64,000 nucleotides of DNA, taken from Azotimanducus sp963663145. GTDB taxonomy: Bacteria > Pseudomonadota > Gammaproteobacteria > Pseudomonadales > Azotimanducaceae. The stretch covers positions 1,550,001 through 1,614,000 of the forward strand of contig OY760134.1 of assembly GCA_963663145.1 (NCBI GenBank). The letters run 5' to 3'. The translations under genes were made by a program, and so were the position numbers. A model generated the notes under the pieces. That model had not been told where the DNA came from, ran no database searches, and saw only the letters and a list, made by a program, of their open reading frames with translations. Positions 43,161 through 52,184 of this stretch are shown one piece after another (position 1 is the first letter of the stretch; every line of letters begins with the position of its first letter).

Positions 43161-45217
43161 AAGCGAGGCACTGGCGGACCCTCCTGCTCGCTGCTTTCTT
43201 GCCAGCAGGGGCCTATTGCGAAGATTCGTCGATTGAAGAGATTCATGTGCGCGTGAGTGCCGTCGGCCCGGACTCACGCGATTTTCTCTCCGGGTACACT
43301 TCAATCGATCAAGATTCCCTTGAGCAAACGCGACAGACTCACCCGCACGAACTCTTTGTACGTGTTCCCGGCGTATGGATTTCGCGTGGCTCCGGGCAGG
43401 AGCATCTGACCGCGATTCGCTCCGGCGTACTGACTGGCGCAGGCGCTTGCGGCAGCGTACTGTTTCTCGAAGACGGGGTACCCATACGTCCGCAGGGTTT
43501 TTGCAACGTCAACAACCTTTTTGAGACCACACTCGAGCTTTCAGACGCGGTCGAAGTGCTTCGCGGCCCGGCTGTTGCATCCTTTCGAGGAAATCCACTG
43601 TATGGCGCCATCAACACTATGAGTCTCGAGCCTAATGATGCGCCTTGGCTGGAACTCGAATCAGGTTCTGAGAATCATCGCGGCTTCAAGGCTGCATCCA
43701 ACACCAAGCTTGGCGCGCATTCACTGCAAGCCGCAGCAAAGCTGATGGCAACGGATGGATTTCGAGATTCGGTTGGCCACCGCGAGCAAAAAATCAAACT
43801 CATTGATCGGGTGCGGGTAGGCGATTGGCAGAACTTGACCAGTCTCGCACTGACCAATCTCGATCAGCAGACCGGCGGCTACGTGCTGGGAGGCAATGCT
43901 TACCGATCATCGCAGCTGCGTCGCACCAACCCCAATCCGGAAGCTTATCGAGAGGCGTGGTCCGCACGCCTCACCAGCCATTGGCAGCTTAAGCTCGACC
44001 AGATTGCTCATCTCACCTTGGTGCCTTATGCAAGGGCATCGCGCATGGAATTCCTGCAGCACTTTCTGCCTGGCCAACCCACTGAAACCAATGGACACAG
44101 GAGTTTTGGCGTGATTGGCAGTTGGAATCGATTGCACAAGGATTTGGAGACTTCGCTCGAAGCACATTTGGAATGGGCGGATGTGTGGCTGAAGGAAGTG
44201 CAAGAGACGCCGACCACCGGTTCCGCTTTTCTCGTCGCCACCCGACCAATCGGGCGGCACTATGACTTTGATGTTTCTAGCCTGCTTGCGAGCCTTTCCG
44301 GGAAACTCGCGAAATCGATCAATGAGCGCTTCGATATCCAAGCTGGCATGCGCCTTGAACATCTCGCTTACGACTACGAAAACAACTGGCTGACCGGAAA
44401 TACGCGCGATGACGGGCGTCTCTGCGGGTTCGGGGGCTGCCTCTACACGAGGCCGGCGAGCCGCGACGACGGATTCACAAACCTTGGAGGCATGATCGGC
44501 TTCGGCTATAGCCTGAGCGATACGGCGGAGTTTTGGATGGGTGCCGGATCGGGATTCCGCGCTCCGCAAGCGACCGAACTCTACCGGCTACAGCGAGGGC
44601 AATTGGTTGCCGAACTCAATAGCGAGCGCCGCAATTCTCTTGAGTTCGGCGTTCGCTGGATGACTGGGCAAACACACTTGGCCGGCTCGGTCTATGCGGC
44701 CCGCTCGCGCGACCTGATCTTTCGCGATGCCCAAGGCATGAACATCAGCCGAGGCAGGACCAAGTCCCTTGGCCTAGAGTTCGAGGTCTCTATGAATTCA
44801 AAGCGCCTCGGCGATTTTGAACTGATTGGAAGCTGGGCCAAGCACCAGTACGACTTCGATCAACTCATTGGTGGCGGAGAGGTCATCGAATCGGGCAAGG
44901 ATCTCGACACGGCTCCTAGATTCATGGGCAGCGGTCGGTGGAGGATGAACTGGCGGCAGCGAATCTCAAGTGAGCTAGAATTCACCATCATCGACGAATA
45001 CTGGATGAACGCGCAGAACACCCACCAGTATGCAGGCCATTGGCTGGCGAACTGGCGGATTCACTGGCAAGTACGCGAGAATCTGCAAGTGTTTCTTCGT
45101 ATCACCAACCTGCTCGATAGAGACTATGCCCATAGAGCCGACTTCGCGTTCGGCAATCAACGCTACTTTCCGGGACTGCCTCGCCAGATGTATCTCGGCT
45201 TCAGAATGTGGAGGTAA
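43157..45217 (+). CDS. TonB-dependent receptor linked to a PQQ-type dehydrogenase
   Basis: A 686-residue outer-membrane receptor. GTG 43157 overlaps the ybbP stop (GTGA). A signal peptide (to about residue 19) precedes IEEIHVRVSAV, then the plug: HPHELFVRVPGVWISRGSG, LFLEDGVPIRPQGF, DAVEVLRGPAVASFRGN and GAINTM. The barrel ends MYLGFRMWR, with an aromatic near the end. It is smaller than the other receptors here and of a different subfamily. The PQQ-type sugar dehydrogenase starts 3 bases after its stop. Uptake of PQQ is a reasonable hypothesis since E. coli PqqU (YncD) is such a receptor; this is inference. Confidence 0.93.
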   Translation: MKARHWRTLLLAAFLPAGAYCEDSSIEEIHVRVSAVGPDSRDFLSGYTSIDQDSLEQTRQTHPHELFVRVPGVWISRGSGQEHLTAIRSGVLTGAGACGSVLFLEDGVPIRPQGFCNVNNLFETTLELSDAVEVLRGPAVASFRGNPLYGAINTMSLEPNDAPWLELESGSENHRGFKAASNTKLGAHSLQAAAKLMATDGFRDSVGHREQKIKLIDRVRVGDWQNLTSLALTNLDQQTGGYVLGGNAYRSSQLRRTNPNPEAYREAWSARLTSHWQLKLDQIAHLTLVPYARASRMEFLQHFLPGQPTETNGHRSFGVIGSWNRLHKDLETSLEAHLEWADVWLKEVQETPTTGSAFLVATRPIGRHYDFDVSSLLASLSGKLAKSINERFDIQAGMRLEHLAYDYENNWLTGNTRDDGRLCGFGGCLYTRPASRDDGFTNLGGMIGFGYSLSDTAEFWMGAGSGFRAPQATELYRLQRGQLVAELNSERRNSLEFGVRWMTGQTHLAGSVYAARSRDLIFRDAQGMNISRGRTKSLGLEFEVSMNSKRLGDFELIGSWAKHQYDFDQLIGGGEVIESGKDLDTAPRFMGSGRWRMNWRQRISSELEFTIIDEYWMNAQNTHQYAGHWLANWRIHWQVRENLQVFLRITNLLDRDYAHRADFAFGNQRYFPGLPRQMYLGFRMWR

Positions 45218-45220
45218 CTT

Positions 45221-46372
45221 GTGACCAAGCTGAAGAGACTCATCAAGCTAAGCACAGCGTCGCTGCTCTTGATCGCTGCGGCTGCCTGGGGGCAAGAAGC
45301 GCATGAACGCTTGCAGGTCGCAGAAGGTTACCAACTCAGTGTGTTCGCCTCCGATGTCCACGGCGCACGCATGTTGCGAGTGACGCCCGCAGGCGACCTC
45401 ATCGTCGCGCTGACGGGACGCGGTGAAGTCTGGTGGCTTGCGAGAGATGCGGATGGCGACGGAAGCGCGGATGATCGCCGTCAGCTTCTTTCCGGTCTCG
45501 ACCGCCCCAATGGGCTAGAGATTCGCGACGGACTCCTGTACGTGGCGGATAACACGCGCGTCATCACCATTCCCTTCAGCGCTGAGTCGGCAGCGCTCGG
45601 AGGAAGACCCAACACGCTGATTAGCGGCTTGCCGAGGGGGGGTAATCACTTTCGAAAAGTCATTCGCTTCGGTCCGGACAACTTGCTCTATTTGGTGATC
45701 GGCTCCACCTGCAATGTCTGCATCGAGGAGGATGATCGCCGCGCAGCCATGCACCGATACAGCGTGGACGGCGAATACCTCGGCGTGTATGCGACTGGTC
45801 TACGCAATTCGGCGGGATTCGACTGGAATGCGGCTGGAGAACTCTACGCCACCGACAATGGTCGAGACATGCTTGGCGACGACTATCCCGTGTGCGAGTT
45901 GAATCGCATCGTCGAGGGCGGCTTCTACGGCTGGCCCTTTGCCAATGGCTTTGGCGATCCGGACCCAGACCTCGGGGGTGGCCGAGACGATATCATTCAT
46001 GCGTCGATCCATCCGCAGCATGGATTCCGTGCACATAACGCACCACTTGGCATAGAGTTTCTAGACTTCGACGGTCATCCCCCCGGCTATCAGGGTGCGG
46101 CGATTGTCGCCCTGCATGGATCTTGGAATCGATCAGAGAAGGACGGCTACAAGGCGGTGTCCCTGCATTGGGTTCGCGAGCCGGCGACCGGCAAGGAGAC
46201 CATTGAGGAGCGAGATTTCATGTGGGGATTCCTTGAGAAAGGGGATGTCATAGGACGACCGGCAGAGGTGGCGGAAGATGTCGAAGGGAACATCTACATA
46301 TCCGATGATTACGCGCACACGGTGTACAAGGTGTCGCCGCAGTCCACGCAGGTCGAATCCTATCCGGGATAG
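45221..46372 (+). CDS. PQQ-dependent sugar dehydrogenase family (soluble GDH/sorbosone type)
   Basis: A 383-residue periplasmic six-bladed propeller enzyme of the GSDH family. A signal peptide ends near residue 24 (AAAAWGQ). Typical segments are LDRPNGLEIRDGLLYVADN, LPRGGNHFRKVIRFGPDNLLYLVIGSTCNVC, YATGLRNSAGFDWN and ATDNGRDMLGDDYP. The catalytic His in GGNHFRK-like position and the calcium site around NGRDMLGDD are consistent with activity. GTG 45221 has GGAGG six bases upstream. Translation is probably coupled to the TonB receptor before it. ccmA follows 18 bases later. Confidence 0.88.
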   Translation: MTKLKRLIKLSTASLLLIAAAAWGQEAHERLQVAEGYQLSVFASDVHGARMLRVTPAGDLIVALTGRGEVWWLARDADGDGSADDRRQLLSGLDRPNGLEIRDGLLYVADNTRVITIPFSAESAALGGRPNTLISGLPRGGNHFRKVIRFGPDNLLYLVIGSTCNVCIEEDDRRAAMHRYSVDGEYLGVYATGLRNSAGFDWNAAGELYATDNGRDMLGDDYPVCELNRIVEGGFYGWPFANGFGDPDPDLGGGRDDIIHASIHPQHGFRAHNAPLGIEFLDFDGHPPGYQGAAIVALHGSWNRSEKDGYKAVSLHWVREPATGKETIEERDFMWGFLEKGDVIGRPAEVAEDVEGNIYISDDYAHTVYKVSPQSTQVESYPG

Positions 46373-46390
46373 ATTCGCCAGCCAGCATCC

Positions 46391-47029
46391 ATGCTTCTAG
46401 AGGCTCGGCATCTTGCCTGCGAACGCGGAGGGAGATTCCTGTTCCGCAGCCTGTCCCTGACCCTCAATGCGGGCGAACTGCTGGAGATTCACGGTGCCAA
46501 TGGAAGTGGAAAGTCCCGGCTACTGCGCATCCTGTCGGGCATCACGAGCGATTGGTCCGGGGAGGTGAAACGCCAAGTGCCCGCGCTCTATATCGGGCAC
46601 GAAAATGGGCTGCATCCGGATTTGACCGTGCGTGAGAACCTTGAGTGGATCGCAAGCCTGTGTGGCGCTTCCAAGGCAAATATTGATCAGGGAATGAACG
46701 CCTTTGCCACGCGCCACCTCATGCATCAGCCATGCCGTAGTCTCTCGGTTGGACAATCGAGACGAGTCGCCTTGTCCCGTCTCCTCTATGACACACACTC
46801 GCTTTGGCTCTTGGACGAACCCACCAACTCGCTTGATGCGAGGAGCGTGGCAGGATTCCATGGCTTGCTTGCCAAGCACCTTGCGTCAGGTGGTGCCGCC
46901 GTGATCGCAACTCACACCACGGGCCCTGACAAGAGATATTCCCCACAAGCGGAAGTGCAAACAGCCGCATCGCCATACGCCCTCATTCAAGAGCGCAAGC
47001 GTCTCGTAACCCTCGGAGACCGCGCATGA
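46391..47029 (+). CDS. ccmA: Heme exporter ATPase CcmA
   Basis: A 212-residue ABC ATPase for cytochrome c maturation. Walker A is GANGSGKSR, the signature LSVGQSRR, Walker B LWLLDEPTNSLD and H-loop THTT. The N-terminus LLEARHLACERGGRFLFRSLSLTLNAGE is typical of CcmA. It overlaps ccmB by 4 bases (ATGA). CcmAB with CcmC/D helps release holo-CcmE. Confidence 0.92.
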   Translation: MLLEARHLACERGGRFLFRSLSLTLNAGELLEIHGANGSGKSRLLRILSGITSDWSGEVKRQVPALYIGHENGLHPDLTVRENLEWIASLCGASKANIDQGMNAFATRHLMHQPCRSLSVGQSRRVALSRLLYDTHSLWLLDEPTNSLDARSVAGFHGLLAKHLASGGAAVIATHTTGPDKRYSPQAEVQTAASPYALIQERKRLVTLGDRA

Positions 47030-47688
47030 ACCTTGCCTGGGCGTTTCTCAGGCGCGAAGTCCGCGTCCTATGGCGGCGCAGGAACGACCTCGTGGAACCC
47101 TTGGTTTTCTACCTGCTAGGACTCTTTCTGATGCGCATGGCCTCGGCGCAGTTTCCGAACGCCTTCGACACCCTGTTGCCCGCCCTTCTCTGGGTGCTTG
47201 GATTCATGGCCGCCTGTCACTCCCTCGCGAATGGCTGGCGCGACGAGCGCACCCAAGGAGGGCTCGCGGAGATGTTGCAGCGCAAGGCACCACTCGCGCT
47301 CTTGGCATTGATCCGAACCGGCCTTGGCTGGCTAGCGGTCGGGCTGCCCCTATCGCTCATCGCCTTGCTCGCCGGAGTGGGCTTCGGCCTGTCAGGTGCG
47401 CAAAGCCTTCAGCTTGCCCTTGCGCTGCTGCTCGGCCTTGCACTCCTTTGCTTGATTGGCCATCTCATCGCAAGCCTCGCCATTGGCGCTGGTCGCAGCA
47501 GCTTGCTGATCGCGCTATTGCTGCTCCCGCTCACCACGCCGGTGCTCATTTTCGGGATCGGTGCTTCATCCCTATCGCTCATGGACGCTCAGGCAGCCTT
47601 CTTATGGCTGGGCGCATTGACAGCGATCGCCCTGCCGCTGGCACCCCTAGCAACAGCCTTCATGTTGCGGACCGTTGAGGACGTGTGA
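47026..47688 (+). CDS. ccmB: Heme exporter membrane protein CcmB
   Basis: A 220-residue protein with six transmembrane helices. The FYLLGLFLMRMAS and DERTQGGLAEMLQRKAPLALL segments match CcmB, and the LLLPLTTPVLIFG helix is characteristic. ccmC-ccmH do not follow; the next gene is convergent marR. Confidence 0.92.
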   Translation: MNLAWAFLRREVRVLWRRRNDLVEPLVFYLLGLFLMRMASAQFPNAFDTLLPALLWVLGFMAACHSLANGWRDERTQGGLAEMLQRKAPLALLALIRTGLGWLAVGLPLSLIALLAGVGFGLSGAQSLQLALALLLGLALLCLIGHLIASLAIGAGRSSLLIALLLLPLTTPVLIFGIGASSLSLMDAQAAFLWLGALTAIALPLAPLATAFMLRTVEDV

Positions 47689-47762
47689 GCAATCCCCATC
47701 ACCCCGGGTTGCTCCGCGCAGGCAACAAATGTCCTGAACCCCATCCCATCCCCTCTCACGAA

Positions 47763-47778
47763 GGGGCGTGATTGCCCC
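47763..47778. terminator. Weak bidirectional hairpin between ccmB and marR
   Basis: GGGGC-GTGATT-GCCCC lies between two convergent genes. It is flanked by AA and GTT, with only short T stretches, so termination strength is uncertain. Confidence 0.35.
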
Positions 47779-47812
47779 GTTATTGCTTGCGTCTACAGGC
47801 CGCGGAAACACA

Positions 47813-48328
47813 TCAGGATGCTGGACTGATAGGCACCCGGCTGAGGCCGTCGGAGGCATGGGTCGCCTTCATGAGCAGGCGTAAGAATTCCTTTTGCTCT
47901 TGGGCGGTTAGTCCACGCAGGATATCCTCTTGCACAACCCAAACGACAGGCAGCATCTTTTCATACACTTCCCGCCCTTTTGCTGTGACGACCAATCCCT
48001 TAATACGCCGATCGGTTTTGCTGGCGACTCGGCGCAGAAAGCCTTTTTTCTCGAGTCTGTCGATGACGCCGCCGGTGGTGGCGCGATCACAGGCAATACG
48101 TTGCGCGAGGCTTGTTTGATCAATTTCTGGGGAATCCGACACCACGCTCAAGGCGGCAAACTGCACTTGCGTGATATCAATGCTCTCTTCCGACATACGC
48201 GCCAAAAAGGCACCGACTGATATCTGATGCAGCCGCCGAATCTGATGGCCGGCCATTTTTGCGATGAGATTCACGAGCGGCTCACCCCATGATTGGATAT
48301 TGACAGTGTACTTATCATGACTGGTCAT
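47813..48328 (-). CDS. MarR-family regulator of the gentisate cluster
   Basis: A 171-residue winged-helix regulator. The recognition region is DQTSLAQRIACDRATTGGVIDRLEKKGFLRR followed by the wing DRRIKGLVVTAKG. It is divergent from gentisate 1,2-dioxygenase and most likely represses the aromatic genes, with gentisate, 3-hydroxybenzoate or a CoA ester as effector (inference). An 18-base sequence present upstream and again inside its first codons is a candidate operator. Confidence 0.92.
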   Translation of the reverse strand: MTSHDKYTVNIQSWGEPLVNLIAKMAGHQIRRLHQISVGAFLARMSEESIDITQVQFAALSVVSDSPEIDQTSLAQRIACDRATTGGVIDRLEKKGFLRRVASKTDRRIKGLVVTAKGREVYEKMLPVVWVVQEDILRGLTAQEQKEFLRLLMKATHASDGLSRVPISPAS

Positions 48329-48352
48329 GTTGGGTATTGACAGTGTACTTAT
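48298..48352. repeat. Exact 18-bp direct repeat over the marR start
   Basis: TATTGACAGTGTACTTAT occurs at 48298-48315 (within marR codons 5-10) and at 48335-48352 (7 bases upstream of its ATG), 37 bases apart. Each copy contains TTGACA and a near-palindromic AGTGTACTT. Likely MarR operators for self-control and control of the divergent catabolic operon, or the trace of a small tandem duplication. Confidence 0.7.
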
Positions 48353-48462
48353 ATTATGTGTACCTTTGATGTTTGAAGCAGTTTCGGATCGTTGCAGATT
48401 CGCAAATGCCGAAAATTGATAAATTGATGATCAATCGATGTCAAGGTCGCCGGAGAGGATGA

Positions 48463-49497
48463 ATGGATCTCGCATCACTCGATGAACTACCCGCCGAGTA
48501 TCGTCGTGCCCTCACCGACGCGCGCGTCACGCCCTTATGGCCTATATTGCGCGACCAACTGCCGGACGGACTGCCTGTACCCACATGTGCGCCAACACAT
48601 TGGCGTTACGAACAAATCAGGCCGCTGCTACTGCGCGCAGGCGAGTTAACGCCGGTCGAGCGGGCCGAAAGACGGGTTCTGGTGCTGTCCGGGTCGGGCT
48701 ACGGAGATGCGGCCGCGCAGGCGACCCCCTCCATCTATCTCGGCCTGCAGTTGCTGCTGCCGGGGGAAAGAGCGCCGTCCCACAGACACACGCCTTCGGC
48801 CGTACGCTTGGCTGTTGAAGGCTCGGGCGCTTCGACGCTAGTGGAAGGCGAGCAATTGCCAATGATGCCTGGAGACCTTGTGCTGACGCCGAAGGGCGAA
48901 TGGCACGAACATCTGCATCAAGGGGATGAGCCAGTCATTTGGCTGGATGCGCTCGATCTGCCCCTGATCGTGTATCTGGAAGCCTCCTATTCCCAGCAAG
49001 CGGATTCCGAAGGCCCTGACGAGTCAACTGACAAAAGTGCCACGGAATACCTCTTTAGCGGCTTGCGCCCGATGCACCCGTCTCGACAATCTGCAAGTGC
49101 CTATCCGCTACACAGGTACCCTTGGGACAGAACCAAGCAGGCTCTGCAGGCTTTGATTGGTGTGCGCACGGCTCCCTACGCGGAGATTGACTATATCAAC
49201 CCTGAAACTGGTGGCGACGTGCTCGCCACGCTCGGGTTTTCGGCACTCATGCTTGGTGCGGGACACACCCACCGACCAGTGCGACGCTCGCCGCCTGCGG
49301 CATTTCATGTGGTTGAAGGATCTGGTCGCTCAGACATCAACGGGCAGATGATCACTTGGCAGCAAAAAGACACTTTTTGTGTACCAGGGCATGCGTCACT
49401 CATCCACGAAGCGACTGACGAGTCCTATCTCATCCGAATCGATGAATCGCCATTACATAAGAAACTTGGCATTTATGAGGAGTTGGCGTATGCCTGA
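48463..49497 (+). CDS. Gentisate 1,2-dioxygenase
   Basis: A 344-residue double-cupin iron enzyme that opens gentisate to maleylpyruvate. The N-terminal LWPILRDQLPDGLPVP and WRYEQIRPLLLRAGELTPVERAERRVL-type segments are typical. The first cupin contains HRHTPSAVRLAVEG (metal His) and the second GHTHRPVRRSPPAAFHVVEG. It heads the catabolic operon and its end overlaps the next gene by 8 bases. Confidence 0.95.
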   Translation: MDLASLDELPAEYRRALTDARVTPLWPILRDQLPDGLPVPTCAPTHWRYEQIRPLLLRAGELTPVERAERRVLVLSGSGYGDAAAQATPSIYLGLQLLLPGERAPSHRHTPSAVRLAVEGSGASTLVEGEQLPMMPGDLVLTPKGEWHEHLHQGDEPVIWLDALDLPLIVYLEASYSQQADSEGPDESTDKSATEYLFSGLRPMHPSRQSASAYPLHRYPWDRTKQALQALIGVRTAPYAEIDYINPETGGDVLATLGFSALMLGAGHTHRPVRRSPPAAFHVVEGSGRSDINGQMITWQQKDTFCVPGHASLIHEATDESYLIRIDESPLHKKLGIYEELAYA

Positions 49498-50188
49498 CTT
49501 TTTGTTTCCACCCATAGGCAGTGCTCCGCTTGAGATACGGGGCGAAAGCCGCGTGTTTCCGGTCAATAGGATATTTTGCGTAGGGCGCAACTATGCCCTG
49601 CATGCCGCAGAGATGGGGTTTGAGGTGGACCGCGAAGAGCCGTTTTACTTCACCAAGTCGCCGCAGTCATTTCTGCCTTCGGGACGTGAGGTGCCCTATC
49701 CGCCCGGTACGCAAAACTATCACCACGAAATTGAGTTGGTGGCGTTTTTGCGCGCCGAAGTCTTTGAAGTGCCAGTGGATGATGCCCTTGATGCCGTGTT
49801 TGGCTATGCCTGCGGTCTCGATATGACGCGGCGCGACCTGCAAATAAAAGCGCGAGAACGTGGCAGACCCTGGGATCTCGGCAAGGACTTCGAACATTCC
49901 GCAGTGTTCGCGCCCATTACGCCGACAGAGTCATTCGGCGAGCTTGGAGCGCAATCCATCGCACTTTCCGTGAACGGAGAGGTGAGGCAGCAAGCGCAGC
50001 TCTCGGATCTGATCTGGAGCGTGGAAGAAATCATCGCTCACCTCTCTCAGTTTTATAGATTGCTGCCTGGCGATGCGATCATGACGGGCACGCCTGCCGG
50101 CGTCGGCGCAGTCGCTCCTGGGGACCACATCCACGGGACTATCGACGGACTCGATCCGGTGTCACTTCAGATTGAGGCGGCGCAATGA
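49490..50188 (+). CDS. Fumarylpyruvate hydrolase (FAH family)
   Basis: A 232-residue FAH-fold hydrolase splitting fumarylpyruvate to fumarate and pyruvate. The metal-binding motif is NYHHEIELVAFL with later Glu/Asp, plus FGYACGLDMTRRDLQ and IMTGTPAGVGAV. ATG 49490 lies inside the end of the dioxygenase gene (8-base overlap), so translation is coupled. Pathway context supports fumarylpyruvate as substrate and not a homoprotocatechuate product. Confidence 0.92.
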   Translation: MPDFLFPPIGSAPLEIRGESRVFPVNRIFCVGRNYALHAAEMGFEVDREEPFYFTKSPQSFLPSGREVPYPPGTQNYHHEIELVAFLRAEVFEVPVDDALDAVFGYACGLDMTRRDLQIKARERGRPWDLGKDFEHSAVFAPITPTESFGELGAQSIALSVNGEVRQQAQLSDLIWSVEEIIAHLSQFYRLLPGDAIMTGTPAGVGAVAPGDHIHGTIDGLDPVSLQIEAAQ

Positions 50189-50826
50189 TTCGTCTGCATG
50201 GGTTCTTTCGCAGTTCGAGCACGCATCGATGCCGCATCGCGCTCAACCTCAAGGGACTCGCCTACGACACCAAACCGGTGAATTTGCGCAGCGGCGACCA
50301 CCAAACAGAGGCATTCAAGGTAATGAACCCGCATCAAGCGGTGCCAGTTCTGGTGGTCGACGAGCAGGTCATGACGCAATCTCTCGCCATCATGGAATGG
50401 CTGGAAGAGCGTTACCCTGAGCCAGCCTTGCTACCGACAGATACCGAGTTGCGGGCGCTTGTCAGGGGCGCGTCTCAGCTACTCGCGTGCGATATTCAAC
50501 CATTGCACAACCTGCGCGTACTGAACTATCTGAGGGGCAGTTGGGAAAGATCGGAAACGGATATTTCCGACTGGTGCCGACATTGGATTCATTCAGGCCT
50601 GTCCGCCTTCGAACAGATGATCGAAGCGCGAAGGACTGGCACAGGCTTCGCGTTCGGAGACAGCCCTGGCATGGCGGATGCCTGTCTTGCACCGCAACTT
50701 TTCGCGGCCAAAAGATTCGCGCTCGATGTCACTGTGTTCCCGGGAATCGCCCGGCTGGCCGAGAACTATGCAACACATCCGGCCTTCGTGGCCGCAGAGC
50801 CAGCCAATCAGCCGGATGCTGCGTGA
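50185..50826 (+). CDS. Maleylpyruvate isomerase (zeta-class GST)
   Basis: A 213-residue zeta-class glutathione transferase converting maleylpyruvate to fumarylpyruvate. The N-terminal motif FRSSSTHRCRIALNLKG is the active-site SSCxWRxR-like loop with the first Ser conserved; NPHQAVPVLVVDE and the SLAIMEWLEERYP motif bind glutathione. It overlaps the upstream hydrolase by 4 bases (ATGA). Maleylacetoacetate isomerase is the close alternative, but the gentisate context decides. Confidence 0.92.
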   Translation: MIRLHGFFRSSSTHRCRIALNLKGLAYDTKPVNLRSGDHQTEAFKVMNPHQAVPVLVVDEQVMTQSLAIMEWLEERYPEPALLPTDTELRALVRGASQLLACDIQPLHNLRVLNYLRGSWERSETDISDWCRHWIHSGLSAFEQMIEARRTGTGFAFGDSPGMADACLAPQLFAAKRFALDVTVFPGIARLAENYATHPAFVAAEPANQPDAA

Positions 50827-50848
50827 ACCCTTCTTGATCCCCTCATCC

Positions 50849-52150
50849 ATGAATCAACACGCCGAGACAATCAAGACTGAATCGCGCAACGGGCTGCCGG
50901 TGCTCATTGCCGGTGGCGGTATTGGCGGGCTTGCCGCCGCAATTGCGTTGGCGCGGCATGGGTATCACAGCCTTATTCTTGAGCGGGTGGCCGATCTGCA
51001 TGAAGTCGGCGCAGGCATACAGCTCGCCCCCAACGCTTTCAATGCGTTTGATTATCTGGGCATCGGGAGCGATGCTCGAAAGGTGGCGGTGTTCATCGAC
51101 AGTCTAAGACTGATTGATGCGGTGTCCGGAGAGTCAGTCGTATCCATACCCTTGACGGAAACATTTCGTCGCCGCTATGGCAATCCTTACGCGGTCATGC
51201 ACCGGGGCGAACTCTATAGCGTCTTATTGCGGGCCGCCCGTTCAAACGAGCGCATTCACATCCGCACCAAAGCCAACGTCTCAGATTTCATACTGAACGA
51301 CACGTCGGTCACGGCTATTTTGGGCGACGGGGAGGAACAGGTGCAGGGCGCCGCCCTAATCGGTGCAGATGGCCTCTGGTCGAACATTCGCGAACGCATT
51401 GTTGGAGACGGCCCTCCGCGGGTGTCAGGGCATTCGACCTATCGCTCCGTACTCGCACGGGAAGAAATGCCCGAGGAGCTCCAGATCAACGCGGCGACAC
51501 TCTGGGCGGGTCCGAAATGCCACATCGTGCATTACCCGCTCTCCGACTGGAAGCTGTTTAACCTAGTCGTCACCTATCACAATGACGCGCCGCAGCCAGT
51601 CGCTGGTATGTCGGTCGAGGCCGACGAAGTTCGGCGCGGATTTGAATCGGTCACGCCCAAAATCAAAAAATTGATCGATCAATGCAAGGATTGGAAATTG
51701 TGGGTGCTATGCGATAGGGAGCCCACAGCCAATTGGTCCTCTGGTCGCGTCACCTTGCTTGGTGATGCCGCCCACGCAATGCTGCAGTATTTCGCACAAG
51801 GTGCGTGTATGGCGCTCGAAGATGCCGTCTGTCTAGCGGACGCGGTCAGGCTCGCCGACGGTGATTTCGAGGCGGCGTTCCAGCGCTATCAGTCGGAAAG
51901 GATACTGCGCACGGCGCGTGTACAGATACAATCCCGCGCCATAGGTGACTATATCTACCACCCTGCGGGAGTGGTTGCCGAGCTGCGAAACTCGGAAATG
52001 CGCTCGCGCAGCGATGAAGACTGGTACCACTCACTCGACTGGCTCTACGGTCACAACGCCTCGTTGCATGCTTCAGACAATCGCGCGCGCGCAGACGAAA
52101 ACCAAGAGACGAATGCTTTACGGACCTCCGCCATGGAGGCGGATCTCTGA
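50849..52150 (+). CDS. 3-hydroxybenzoate 6-monooxygenase
   Basis: A 433-residue FAD hydroxylase that makes gentisate from 3-hydroxybenzoate with NADH and O2. The FAD motif GGGIGGLAAAIALARHG, the DG motif IGADGLWSNIRERIVGD and the GD motif LLGDAAHAMLQYFAQGA are complete. Salicylate 5- or 1-hydroxylases are related. The downstream pathway in this operon starts from gentisate, which makes the 6-hydroxylase assignment the best. ATG 50849 is chosen; longer frames overlap the isomerase. Confidence 0.9.
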   Translation: MNQHAETIKTESRNGLPVLIAGGGIGGLAAAIALARHGYHSLILERVADLHEVGAGIQLAPNAFNAFDYLGIGSDARKVAVFIDSLRLIDAVSGESVVSIPLTETFRRRYGNPYAVMHRGELYSVLLRAARSNERIHIRTKANVSDFILNDTSVTAILGDGEEQVQGAALIGADGLWSNIRERIVGDGPPRVSGHSTYRSVLAREEMPEELQINAATLWAGPKCHIVHYPLSDWKLFNLVVTYHNDAPQPVAGMSVEADEVRRGFESVTPKIKKLIDQCKDWKLWVLCDREPTANWSSGRVTLLGDAAHAMLQYFAQGACMALEDAVCLADAVRLADGDFEAAFQRYQSERILRTARVQIQSRAIGDYIYHPAGVVAELRNSEMRSRSDEDWYHSLDWLYGHNASLHASDNRARADENQETNALRTSAMEADL

Positions 52151-52184
52151 TGTTGTCATGAACACTCAAAACTGGAGGTGTGAA

